From assembly GCA_054601695.1 (NCBI GenBank), contig BAAHQB010000097.1, positions 496,001 through 560,000 on the forward strand: a DNA stretch of 64,000 nucleotides. The letters are read 5' to 3'. The translations under genes and the position numbers were made by a program. This DNA is from Amorphochlora amoebiformis. Its lineage: Eukaryota > Cercozoa > Chlorarachniophyceae. Shown here one piece after another: positions 31,399 to 45,230 of the stretch. Position 1 is the stretch's first letter. Every line of letters begins with the position of its first letter. Under the pieces are notes generated by a model. The model was given only the letters and a program-made list of their open reading frames with translations. It made no database searches and was not told where the DNA came from.

Positions 31399-31443
31399 GC
31401 GATAAGGATATCTTCAACCCCAGATGACTCTATGTTGGTACAT
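31399..31443 (-). repeat. partial copy of exon 31352-31287 start with acceptor
   Basis: Repeats the first ~30 bases of the exon and the preceding CATAG acceptor, 50 bp upstream in the minus sense, with (TA)n between. Confidence 0.85.
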
Positions 31444-33410
<1,967 letters not shown>

Positions 33411-33419
33411 TTAGGGCTT

Positions 33420-33844
33420 AGGCTAAGGTTTTTAGGGTTAGGGTTAAGGTTGTTACCTCTGCAGAGCCTTGCAAGGGTTAGGGTTAGGGTTAGGATTAGG
33501 GTTAGGGTTAGGGTTAGGGTTAAGGTGTTTACGTCTGCAGGGCCTTGCAAGGGTTAGGGTTAGGGTTAGGGTTAGGGTTAAGGTGTTTACGTCCGCAGGG
33601 CCTTGCAAGGGTTAGGGTTAGGGTTAGGGTTAGGGTTAAGGTGTTTACGTCCGCAGGGCCTTGCAAGGGTTAGGGTTAGGGTTAGGGTTAGGGTTAGGGT
33701 TAGGGTTAGGGTTAGGGTTAAGGTGTTTACGTCTGCAGGGCCTTGCAAGGGTTAGGGTTAGGGTTAGGGTAGGGTTAGGGTTAAGGTTAGGGTTAGGGTT
33801 CGGGTTAGGGTTCGGGTTAGGGTTAGGGTTAGGGTTAGGGTTAC
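33420..33844 (+). repeat. TTAGGG array with five copies of an exon edge
   Basis: Each unit combines four to nine TTAGGG repeats with TTTACGTCTGCAGGGCCTTG. The latter is the reverse complement of the last bases of the minus exon 33898-33845 and its GTAA donor. Confidence 0.9.
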
Positions 33845-33913
33845 GTCTGTAGGGCCTTGAGGTGAGAGTGAAGACATGCTATTTCACCGTCGGTAAGTCT
33901 TGCGTTATTGATC

Positions 33914-33977
<64 letters not shown>

Positions 33978-34132
33978 TTATATATGTTATAATACATATA
34001 TATATATATATATGTTTATATATATATATATAATATATATATTATGTATATATAGATTTCTATGTAATTATATAGGTGAGAGTGAAGACATGCGGTTTCA
34101 CCGTCGGTAAGTCTTAGGTGGTTGATATATAT

Positions 34133-34203
<71 letters not shown>

Positions 34204-34290
34204 GAAGGGCTGTCGGTAAATCTCATTGCTTATATATATATATAAAATATATATATATATATTATATATATATATATATATACACGCACA

Positions 34291-34331
<41 letters not shown>

Positions 34332-34348
34332 TATAATATGTATATATG

Positions 34349-34413
<65 letters not shown>

Positions 34414-34469
34414 AATATACATATACACATATTCATATTATATATAAAAATATACATATACACATATTC

Positions 34470-34511
<42 letters not shown>

Positions 34512-35388
34512 CAACAATTCAACACAACCATACCTTTCCGTCCCGTCGCATCTGTAGGGTTAGGGTTAGGGTTAGGGTTAGGGTTAGGGTTAGGGTTAGG
34601 GTTAAGGTTAGGGTTAGGGTTCTATCTAAGTGAGATATCAAGATATTAATTTATCAGACTTACTTGTTAGTTTTTTAGGCTTAGGGTTAAAGGGTTAGGG
34701 CTAGTATTAGGGTTTAGCTGTTTGTGTTAGGGTTAGAGTTGAGTGGTTAGGGTTAGGGCTAGGGCTAGGGTTAGGGTTAAGGTTAGGGTTAGGGTTCTAT
34801 CTAAGTGAGATATCAAGATATTAATTTATCAGACTTACTTGTTAGTTTTTTAGGCTTAGGGTTAAAGGGTTAGGGCTAGTATTAGGGTTTAGCTGTTTGT
34901 GTTAGGGTTAGAGTTGAGTGGTTAGGGTTAGGGCTAGGGCTAGGGTTAGGGTTAAGGTTAGGGTTAGGGTTCTATCTAAGGAAGATATCAAGATATTAAT
35001 TTGTCAGACTTATTTGTTAGTTTTAGGCTTAGGTTTAAAGGGTTAGGGCTAGTATTAGGGTTTAGCTGTTTGTGTTAGGGTTAGAGTTAAGTGGTTAGGG
35101 TTAGGGTTAGGGTTAGGGTTACCTTATTAGGATTAGGATTGGGATCAGAATTATTAGTTAGGATTAGGGTTAGGGTTAGGAGTTACAGTTAGGGTTGTTC
35201 GGGTTAGGGTTAGGGTTAGGGTTAGGGTTTGAAGTTTTGGACTTAGGGTTAGGATTAGGGTTAGGGTTAGGGTTAGGGTTAGGGGTTAGGGTTAGGGTTA
35301 GGGTTAGGGTTACCTTAGGAATATCGAGAGTATTTTTGAGAACTGCATCTACTACCTAATATTTAAGTAAATATATTTGTAGATGTAT

Positions 35389-35440
<52 letters not shown>

Positions 35441-35577
35441 CACATATATATATATATTATATTACCTTATCTTTTTCATGCCCTACACCCAACTTTATGC
35501 CCATCTTCTCGAAGTTTTCTATAGCCTAATATATATATATATATCTATATATATATATATATTATTATTATTATATA

Positions 35578-35661
<84 letters not shown>

Positions 35662-35701
35662 GTACATATAATACATATCGTAATATGTATATGTTTATAT
35701 A

Positions 35702-35765
<64 letters not shown>

Positions 35766-35896
35766 TATTTATGTACAGATTTGTACATCATATATATAAA
35801 GATGAACATTATATTTTCATACAAAAATAGAAACATATTATTATTATTATTATTACTATTATTATTATTATATATATATATATATATAATTATATA

Positions 35897-35949
<53 letters not shown>

Positions 35950-35951
35950 TT

Positions 35952-36001
<50 letters not shown>

Positions 36002-36320
36002 ATATGCACACATACATATACACAAATACACGTGTTATATAGTAAATACATATTTATACCTTCTGCTTTCGGCTAGGCATAGCGATGACGAAAACACCTA
36101 CATCTGATGGACCTTTACTGCCGTTACTGCCGTTACTACCGGTTAAACGTCCAGAGAGGAGTGTGGAGCTGAAATATGGGTGTTAAGTGTATATGGGTTT
36201 TACTAAAATGGGTGATATTGGATGTATTGTAATATATGTATATAATGTTGCATATTTATGAGAAATTTCATTGAAAATATATTTAGTGTATATATGTATG
36301 TACGAACAAATATAAATATG

Positions 36321-36363
<43 letters not shown>

Positions 36364-36716
36364 ATTACGTGTAAGATTAATACAATATTACAATTCTTAA
36401 AAACACTCCCTCAAAGTAAAATTTCGAGACGATACACCCACAACCATCAATATGTCTACATTCGTACACATACATAGACTTATAAACACAATATATGCCA
36501 CATAAACACGTAAAGAACCAACCTCCCAGTCTCCATTCTGCTCGCCCTCGTCAATAATCCAGCCACTCCCCCTCCCCCCCGGTTCCAACCCCACTCCTGT
36601 CCAACATTCACCCTTGCTTCCAGCATTCCAGCGTGCCTTCGCGCCCTCCCCCCCTCCACGGCCGCGAAAATCGCAAGAAAAGAGAGCACTTCTTTCAACC
36701 GCCGAAAGACTACCAT
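33845..36716 (-). CDS. gene with telomere-repeat introns, unknown product
   Basis: Exons 36716-36523, 36168-36060, 35525-35466, 35355-35314 and 34551-34534 join in phase. Exon 33898-33845 ([17 protein letters not shown]) is on the same strand but its link is unresolved. The protein begins [20 protein letters not shown], which resembles a signal or organelle-targeting peptide. It continues with a Gly/Arg-rich stretch, [24 protein letters not shown], then [20 protein letters not shown] and [14 protein letters not shown]. The intron 35313-34552 starts GTAACCC and ends CCCTACAG. The gene is head-to-head with the + gene starting at 37095. No family recognised. Confidence 0.6.
34555..35312 (+). repeat. 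telomere-like array with three ~170-bp higher-order units
   Basis: TTAGGG runs alternate with three copies (about 34622, 34797 and 34970) of a unit starting CTATCTAAGTGAGATATCAA. The whole array equals the intron between exons 35355-35314 and 34551-34534 of the minus gene. Confidence 0.9.
35839..36000. repeat. ATT trinucleotide and (TA)n
   Basis: Repeats inside the intron between exons 36168-36060 and 35525-35466. Nothing else is seen there. Confidence 0.85.
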
Positions 36717-37094
36717 TGTTTGCGATTTTGGATGGAGAGCGATAATGATATTTTGGCGTTGGTATTACAGGCAATTGTTGGATGGTTTTGCTCTTTTATT
36801 CCTAAAAAATATTAGAAGTGTTTTAGAGGGTTATTTGTCCGAGTGTTACAGGGTAAGATTCGGAATATTCTCATTGGGATATCCGAGATATGCATGCTAA
36901 GATATCTTCAAGACCGAAATAGTAAATGTAGCCGCCTTATTAATCTAGATTCTGATTTTTCCAGGAGAAAGTGTTGTTTTAGCCCATCAAGTCGCCCGCC
37001 CTCACCCCCCCCCCTCACCGTGTCAATACTATTCTCCCCCCTTTTCGATAAAAAAGAGTTATATAGAGGGGATTGTGAAAATTTCAAGTTCAAT
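36717..37094. promoter_or_regulatory. shared upstream region of a head-to-head gene pair
   Basis: 378 bp separate the ATG of the minus gene (36716) from the ATG of the + gene (37095). The region is unique, free of microsatellites, and contains a poly-C run at 37009-37018. No TATA or defined motif is claimed. Inferred from gene arrangement only. Confidence 0.35.
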
Positions 37095-37830
37095 ATGTCT
37101 CGTCACTCTGGAAAATCTAGAAGGTTTATGCTATTTCTGTTATCATCCCATTTTCTTTTCCCTCACTCTTTCTCTTTCGCTCTCTCTCCTTTCGATCCTT
37201 CTCCCTCGATTCAACCTTGCCTGTGATATCCTCTTGCTCTCTTGTTCTCTCTTTCTATGCATAAAAGCGTAAAAGATATCTGCAATTTTATACCAAGTGC
37301 TAGTTCCAGAAAGAGTTTAATCCCGACACTCAGCCCTCTACCGTGTGCTCCATCTCTGTCGCACGCTCACCCCTCTCCTCCTCCCACCCAAATAAATTCC
37401 GAAATTCAATTATTCAGAGATCGGGCGCGAGAGAATTTCGGGAAGAGGTTGCAGCGATATGTCAAGGAGTGCGACCAGCTGCGCTCGGAAGCTACAAGGT
37501 GAGCATGCTTTTGGGAATACTTGATCTTTCGATCTTGTTCATTTCCTCACGGAGTGTTCATTTTTCGATACTTTTCGTTGAACACGTTTACTCTTCCGAA
37601 CATCGTCATGCATATGTTTTTTTGAGAGTCCTCCTCGCTTCTCTTCCTCTGGTTTGTATTCATGTGGCGGTATGGTGATGTGGATGTGTGTACTTTCTTA
37701 CATCTGAGGCTTGTGTGTTTGATTTGAAATGATCTATGAAAGAAATTGTAGATGTGTGGGAAAATATGCAAATGTTTTGCACTTTTAATATTACAAATAT
37801 ATGCAATCTATATACAATATTAATATATGA

Positions 37831-37861
<31 letters not shown>

Positions 37862-37930
37862 CACATATATATATATCATATATATATTATATATATATAT
37901 ATATATACATGTATAGACACATATATAAAT

Positions 37931-37975
<45 letters not shown>

Positions 37976-38482
37976 CAGAAATATGCTCCCACATTCCGAA
38001 CGGAACCAGAAAACACGAGACGAACACCCCAACATTCTGGTCGATAATATCGGGATTCAGATGTCCCTGGAGGTCCCTGGAAGTTCTCGAGGGATCTTTC
38101 GACCATCTCGAGGCGTCTCTGATGCGTCTCGTGGGGTCTCGGCATTCCACAGTGTATCTCGAGAGGTCTCCGAAGGGTCTAGGGCGTCCAGAGACGCGTC
38201 CAGAGCGTCTCATGGGGTCTCTGGAGCATCTCGGGGGGGATCGGGAGCTTCTCGAGGGCTCTCGGGAACCTCGGATGTTGAAGGGGATCCCCGGGTGGAG
38301 ATGTTGAGAGTGGAATTGGAGATGGAGAGGAGGAAGAATGGAGAGCTCAGAGGTAGGTGTATATGAAGTGTGTAAAATGTATATATATATATATATATAT
38401 ATGTACATATAAAAATATATACATATATATATATATATATATATTGATATGTATATATAATAAGATACATGTACATAAATTC

Positions 38483-38556
<74 letters not shown>

Positions 38557-38736
38557 AGATACATGTACATAAATTCTTATACATATATATATATATATAT
38601 GTATATATATTAATCTATATGTATATATATATATATATATATACATACAATAAATATCATAGTACGTATGTACGTTTCATATGTGTGTACACACATTAAT
38701 ATATAGTACTTAAATAAATGTATGTATGTATATATT

Positions 38737-38802
<66 letters not shown>

Positions 38803-38840
38803 TGTATCTATATGTATATCATATGAATTTAAAATACAAA

Positions 38841-38887
<47 letters not shown>

Positions 38888-38997
38888 CAGATACATTATA
38901 ACTATATTATTTGTGTACTATACATATTCATATTCATTTGTGTTACATAAACATATACATACACATACACATATATTATATACACATATACATACAC

Positions 38998-39050
<53 letters not shown>

Positions 39051-39769
39051 AATGTATACACACATACATACTTCTACATAACCCTTTACACATACAAACA
39101 AAAACACACATACATACATGCATACACAGAAACACATTCTTACATCGGAGATACATCTCCAATCCTAACCCTAACCCTATTCCAGAATACCTCAAAAAGG
39201 CGTACCATGAGATCGACAAGGTCTTACCCTCAACCCTAACCCTAACTCTAACCCTAACCCTAACCCCAACTCTAACCCTAACCCTAACTCTAACCCTAAC
39301 CCTAACCCTAACCCTAACCCTTACCCCCTAGTCGAATCTCGAGATCACGGTCCTCAAAACCGAGATTCACGCCCTGAAAGCAAACAGGAAAAGCAAACAA
39401 GACGAACAAAACGAACAAAATGAACAAAACAACAAACCAAGCAAACAAGAACAAACAAGTCCAAACGCGAAACACAACTCCTTCCCGCCAAAATCCACAT
39501 CCAAACCGAACCCTACGCGATGTCACACCCTCTCTCCCCCCCTCTCGAACGTCCTCCGGCCCCATCGCGAGGAGACCGGAAGATTGAAGAGAGACGGAAA
39601 GAATATGGACAAGGGTGACACGGCCCTTGGTCACGGGGGGGTGGGGTGTGATATTGCAGCTTGTCACGAGGGAGAGAGGAGTGACGGTGGGGGTGGTCAC
39701 GTGGTTTGGATGGGGAGGGGGAGGAGGGTTAGAGGGTTTGATGAGAAGTATCGGGTTGGAGCGAGGTGA
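37095..39769 (+). CDS. coiled-coil protein with Ser/Arg-rich repeats, 318 aa
   Basis: Exons 37095-37123, 37418-37498, 37979-38352, 39186-39220 and 39332-39769 join in phase from ATG to TGA, 957 nt in all. The N-terminus is basic ([20 protein letters not shown]), followed by a helix ([16 protein letters not shown]). A central Ser/Gly/Arg stretch repeats SRGVSxAS-like units. A coiled coil is then assembled across three exons ([50 protein letters not shown]). It ends with a Gln/Asn/Lys-rich and Gly/Arg-rich tail. Continuity of the heptad pattern over both introns supports the splicing. The fourth intron is a telomere-like repeat. Function is not known; a structural or cytoskeletal role would be a guess. 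Confidence 0.7.
39221..39331 (+). repeat. 111-nt intron made of CCCTAA repeats
   Basis: The intron reads GTCTTACCCTCAACCC, then CCCTAA/CTCTAA units, to ACCCCCTAG. Length is a multiple of three and the in-frame codons include no stop until the terminal TAG. Retention would therefore add a Leu/Thr repeat and end the protein. Confidence 0.85.
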
Positions 39770-39830
39770 AATTGATGTGTTTTTGTTTGTGTGTATGCAT
39801 GTATGTATATATAGGTACATATTAATATAC

Positions 39831-39871
<41 letters not shown>

Positions 39872-39963
39872 TGTATATACATATGTATGTTTTAGTTTTT
39901 CAAATATATTTATATGTATGTATGTATGTGGATATAACAAGTTAGATACTGTATGTATTATAG

Positions 39964-40005
<42 letters not shown>

Positions 40006-40068
40006 TATATACATATATGTGTATGTTACATGTTAGATTATATTATTCTGGATAATATTATATTTACT

Positions 40069-40114
<46 letters not shown>

Positions 40115-40687
40115 GTGTTCAAATACATATGAGTATATATATATATATATATATTTGTCTATATAACCATGCAGGTGTATATATACAAGTGGAACACACA
40201 TACATATATAAACATGTATATATATATATATATATAAACATATATATATACGTATATGTATAATATATTTGTACACAGATGAATACACGGTAAGTAGATG
40301 CAATGTGTGCAAAACATATATTTATATATAAATATATATATATATATATTATATATATAATATATATATATACATATATATTATATATATATATATATAT
40401 ATGTGTATACATATAAATAATCCAACCCAGCCCTTATGAAATACCTTAACCTTACAGGCTAACCCCTAACCTAAATGTGGGCAGGTCAAGAAGCCCGGTA
40501 AGACACTAACATCTCTCGAAAACTCTAGAAATTCCAGAAATTCTGGAAGATTCTAAAAATTCCAGAAAAAATTCCAGAAATTAAAATTCTAGAAACCCTA
40601 GATATAATAACTCCTCACACACACACACATTTTCTCTACATATCTTTCTGTCTCTTTCCGAGACTCTCTCTCTTGAAGGTATAGATG

Positions 40688-40735
<48 letters not shown>

Positions 40736-40763
40736 GTGTGAATATATATATATATATATTATG

Positions 40764-40859
<96 letters not shown>

Positions 40860-40890
40860 TACACATATATGCATGCAATATATCATCTAC

Positions 40891-40926
<36 letters not shown>

Positions 40927-40955
40927 CACACACATATGTATATATATTTATATGC

Positions 40956-41008
<53 letters not shown>

Positions 41009-41073
41009 ATATTCAATAATATAAAAATATATATGTATATATATATATATATGTATTCTATGTACATATGCAG
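39770..41073. other. (TA)n with one unique island
   Basis: TA repeats except 40420-40690. That island holds AACCTAA-type sequence, a cluster of TTCCAGAA/TTCTGGAA inverted motifs (40519-40601) and a CA run. Confidence 0.6.
40519..40601. repeat. cluster of imperfect TTC/GAA inverted motifs
   Basis: Repeated AATTCCAGAA and ATTCTGGAAG elements in about 80 bp. The alternating GAA and TTC resemble heat-shock-element modules, although the spacing is not the canonical two-base gap throughout. It may simply be a decayed tandem repeat. Confidence 0.3.
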
Positions 41074-41126
41074 GTCAGAGCCCCGACCCGTCAGCCCAAA
41101 CCATCAAGTATCTACGTTATTACACG

Positions 41127-41167
<41 letters not shown>

Positions 41168-41192
41168 GTTATATACATATGCATACACACAT

Positions 41193-41247
<55 letters not shown>

Positions 41248-41296
41248 ACATATATCTGTGTGTGTGAACATACTGTTCATACCCATACATAAATAC

Positions 41297-41336
<40 letters not shown>

Positions 41337-41365
41337 TATATATATGTGTGTGTGTATATATACAC

Positions 41366-41415
<50 letters not shown>

Positions 41416-41555
41416 CATACAAACATTCATGCAAATAAAACCAAAACTCAATGTATAAATACGAATAATATATATATATATATATATATATGAAGTAACC
41501 GCTGTATAAATCGCGCAAAGACATCCCATCAATTCAAATAATTCCAATGATCAAC

Positions 41556-41610
<55 letters not shown>

Positions 41611-41651
41611 ATATGTATACGTATATATATATATGTGTATATGTATATATG

Positions 41652-41698
<47 letters not shown>

Positions 41699-41735
41699 GC
41701 GTGTATATGTGTGTGTATATAGTGTAGACTATATA

Positions 41736-41777
<42 letters not shown>

Positions 41778-42645
41778 GTGCATATGTTTTTAGGTAACGT
41801 CGGTATACATACATACATACATACATACATACATACATACATACATCCATACACATTCATCCACATACATATGTACATACATGCATAAATACAAAAACAA
41901 ACACACCCCAAGGTCCACAAAACAAGTAAAAAACGTAACCCTAACCCTAACCCTAACGCTAACCCTAACCCTAACCCTAACCCTAACCCTAACCCTAACC
42001 CTTCCTCAGGCTCCGACATATTAGCAGACATGACACCCGAAGAATTTCTGAATAATCGCCTTAAACGGGCGGGGGGGCAGGAAAAAGAGATGGAAGAGAG
42101 GGAGGAAAATGAGAAGAAAGAGGGGGGGGAGGGAGAGAAAAAGGGGGGGGGGGAGGAAAAGAAGGGGGGGGGGGAGAAAAAAGGGGGGGGGGGAGAGAAA
42201 AAAAGGGGGGGGGGGCTGAGTGGCCTCCTGGTGAGGATGAGGGTGATCGTTGAGCGATGTAGGTATGAAGATTGGAGAGTTTATATATATTTGTGTATCT
42301 GTTTTTTTTTATATATTTATATTTATATGTGTGTATATATATATATGGATAAATATATGTATGTATATATATACATATATGTATATACCTGTGGGTGGGT
42401 GTGTATATATTGTTTGTGTATAGTTAGGAGTATGGGGATGTGTGTTGTTTGGTGTGTTTATATGCATATGATGTATTATATATATATATATATACATACA
42501 TACATATACATATATATATATATATAGTGCTGTTAAAGCCGTAGGTAAGGCATATATATATATATATATATATGTAGTATCAATATGAGAGAAGCTGTTA
42601 AAGCTGTAGGTAATGCATCAGGAGGGACTCAGAAATGGTATTTAA

Positions 42646-42676
<31 letters not shown>

Positions 42677-42792
42677 TACATACATGTATATTTATACATA
42701 TAGATAAAATGTATACATATAAATATATATATATATATATAATATATATATATGTATATATATGCATAAAATACATATATATATACACATTT

Positions 42793-42825
<33 letters not shown>

Positions 42826-43277
42826 CATATTCAAAAGGGGAAAGATCCTACAGGACTTTGACGTGGAGCTACACACAGACGAAAAAGAGGTTAGGGTTAG
42901 GGTTAGGGTTGGGTTAGGGTTAGGGTTAGGGTTAGGGTTAGGGTTAGGGTTAGGGTTAGGGTTATTATTAGAATTACGTTTAAAATTAGGGTTATAATAG
43001 GGCTCTGACTAGGATATTCGGATTAGGGTTAGGGTCTTAGTAGGATTAACCCTAATCATTAGGGTTAGGGTCTTAGTGGGATTAAGCCTAGTAGTAATTC
43101 TAAGCCTAAACCTATGCTTAAGTTTAGTTTTAAGCATTAAGGTTAAGTTAGAGGTTAACCCTAATTTTAAGGTTTGGGGAGCTATACAGGCGACGTATAG
43201 TGAGGGGAGAAATGTTGGGGATGAGGATAAGGTAAGTATGGAAATATATATATATATATGTGTATATAAGGTATGTA

Positions 43278-43320
<43 letters not shown>

Positions 43321-43402
43321 CATATATATTTGTACATATATGTATAAATATAATATATATATATATATATATATTTGGCATATAAATATTATATTTATAT
43401 GT

Positions 43403-43450
<48 letters not shown>

Positions 43451-43524
43451 CATATAAATATTATATTTACATGTATGCACATATATATATATATATATAT
43501 AATATATATATGTGTGTGTGTGTG

Positions 43525-43570
<46 letters not shown>

Positions 43571-43583
43571 CGTATATGTATAT

Positions 43584-43621
<38 letters not shown>

Positions 43622-43715
43622 TACACATATATATACATATACACATACATTCATTATATATATTTACATTCACGTGTAACGAAGTAATACATCACCAACA
43701 CCCTCCAGCTATCGA

Positions 43716-43777
<62 letters not shown>

Positions 43778-44197
43778 CACAAAAATAATACACATTACAT
43801 CCCCATACATAAAAAAAAAACATTTTCTCTAACTACAACACCCAACATCCACGACCGCACACACACACACACACACACACCCCCAATCTCCTCCTCAAAA
43901 CACACACACCTATAAGGCTATACCTACATCTTTCTAAAACATACACATACACACATACACACATACATACTCTCTGATATTCTATTCTCTCAGTCTTGCA
44001 TCCGCTCAATAAGTCAACAGCTCCTACAGCTACGTAGCCAAATCGAATCAACGCGCTCACTCGTCCAACAGGGGATATCACGTGACCATACCCATAACGC
44101 TACCCATAACCGTTACTTTCGCCAGAATGTAACCGACCCCGCTGTCATCTGCTTAATGCATAATCGTAGCTGTAACCGTGCCGCTAACTGTAACTGA
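41074..44197 (+). CDS. acidic/basic low-complexity and coiled-coil protein
   Basis: Exons 42010-42230, 42854-42889, 43172-43231 and terminal 43994-44197 join in phase. An upstream exon 41074-41107 ([11 protein letters not shown]) fits phase but is weak. The protein has [20 protein letters not shown], then a charged low-complexity region of Glu/Lys and poly-Gly (coded by long G runs), [32 protein letters not shown], and a C-terminal coiled coil [20 protein letters not shown]. The tail is Asn/Arg/Cys-rich and coded by a decayed CGTAAC/CTGTAA hexamer. The intron upstream of 42010 ends in CCCTAA repeats. The intron after 42889 starts GTTAGGG. The start is not found. No family recognised. Confidence 0.55.
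41938..42003 (+). repeat. CCCTAA array forming an intron 3' end
   Basis: Eleven CCCTAA-type units followed directly by TTCCTCAG, the acceptor of exon 42010-42230. Confidence 0.9.
42890..43171 (+). repeat. TTAGGG-derived intron
   Basis: The 282-nt intron opens with GTTAGGG and 11 hexamers, then decays into TTAGGG/CCTAA-related sequence before AATTTTAAG. Confidence 0.85.
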
Positions 44198-44410
44198 TAC
44201 ATATTACTGTAACCGTAACCCGCTAAGTAATGACCGTAGCTCTAGACGCATACGCTTATTGTAACTGTAATCGTAGCGCTGTTTATAGTCGAAACTGTAA
44301 CTGTAACCGTAACCGTAATACTACCCGTAACCGTAACTGTAATACTACCAGTAAACATAAGCGTAATAACATTAGTGAACGCGCAGCGGGAAGTGGAGAG
44401 AAGAACACGG
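44198..44410. repeat. decayed CGTAAC/CTGTAA hexamer
   Basis: Continues from within exon 43994-44197 for about 200 bp. The open frame here (NCNRNRNTTRNRN) follows from the repeat and is not called as a gene. Confidence 0.75.
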
Positions 44411-44423
44411 ACTGATAGGGTTC

Positions 44424-44461
<38 letters not shown>

Positions 44462-44501
44462 ATATATATATAAATATATTATTTATACAATATATATATA
44501 T

Positions 44502-44555
<54 letters not shown>

Positions 44556-44593
44556 TATTAACATGTGCGTGTGTGTATGTATTTATATAGATA

Positions 44594-44635
<42 letters not shown>

Positions 44636-44654
44636 TATGTATATATATATATAC

Positions 44655-44790
44655 ATATGCCAAGAAATCATTACTTATATATATAAATATATATTTGTAT
44701 ATATTGTTCAATATATACGTGTATATGTATATAGTATACACATACATATACATACAAATATACAATCATATACGAATGTGTATATAATAT

Positions 44791-44835
<45 letters not shown>

Positions 44836-44915
44836 GTTGAACAATATATATATATATATGTATATATATACATATATATATATATATATGGATATAAAAT
44901 GATTCTCCTGGCATA
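44655..44915. repeat. long imperfect inverted repeat
   Basis: ATGCCAAGAAATCATT at the left and AATGATTCTCCTGGCAT at the right face each other, as do ATTGTTCAATATATAC and TATATGTTGAACAATA nearer the centre. Together they suggest ~60-80-bp arms in TA-rich DNA. Confidence 0.6.
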
Positions 44916-45065
44916 TATATATATATATATATATATACATACATACATATGTTTGTGTATAAATATCTATATATAAAATATATATACATATACACATGTG
45001 TATATACATATATATGTATTTATACATATATATATATATATAAGTATATTATTTATATATATAAA

Positions 45066-45098
<33 letters not shown>

Positions 45099-45103
45099 TA
45101 TAT

Positions 45104-45167
45104 TTATAACTGTATATAGAAAAATGACCGAGATCTAGACATCGTTGTATTACACCCAAGGTAGATA
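45104..45167 (-). CDS. terminal exon with two upstream edge copies
   Basis: After the acceptor CTTATTAG the exon encodes [19 protein letters not shown] and a TAA, partly in repeat-like sequence at the end. Two copies of the acceptor plus the first ~35 exon bases follow upstream. Upstream coding exons are not found, so this is the 3' tip of a gene. The polar RSRS motif is the only notable feature. Confidence 0.4.
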
Positions 45168-45173
45168 CTAATA

Positions 45174-45230
<57 letters not shown>

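Noticed and set aside
33661-33852. Gly/Leu ORF (GLGLGL)
   Set aside because: Translation of TTAGGG repeats.
33853-33892. + strand exon [13 protein letters not shown] with GTAAGT donor
   Set aside because: Well formed, but neighbouring exons 34534-36716 are on the minus strand and a minus reading of the same segment is also open. Kept as an alternative only.
39584-39769. Separate small gene at the end of the coiled-coil gene
   Set aside because: Lacks an ATG at its start and lies in frame inside the last exon 39332-39769.
41729-42031. Minus exon [11 protein letters not shown] followed by GTTAGGG
   Set aside because: Mirror image of the + acceptor at 42009. The + frame continues into a longer, phase-consistent exon chain.
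43833-44081. Minus ORF rich in Cys/Val
   Set aside because: Partly (GT)n-derived and overlaps the better supported + terminal exon.
44230-44415. 61-aa Asn/Arg ORF on +
   Set aside because: Generated by the decayed CGTAAC hexamer, after a stop codon of the previous exon.
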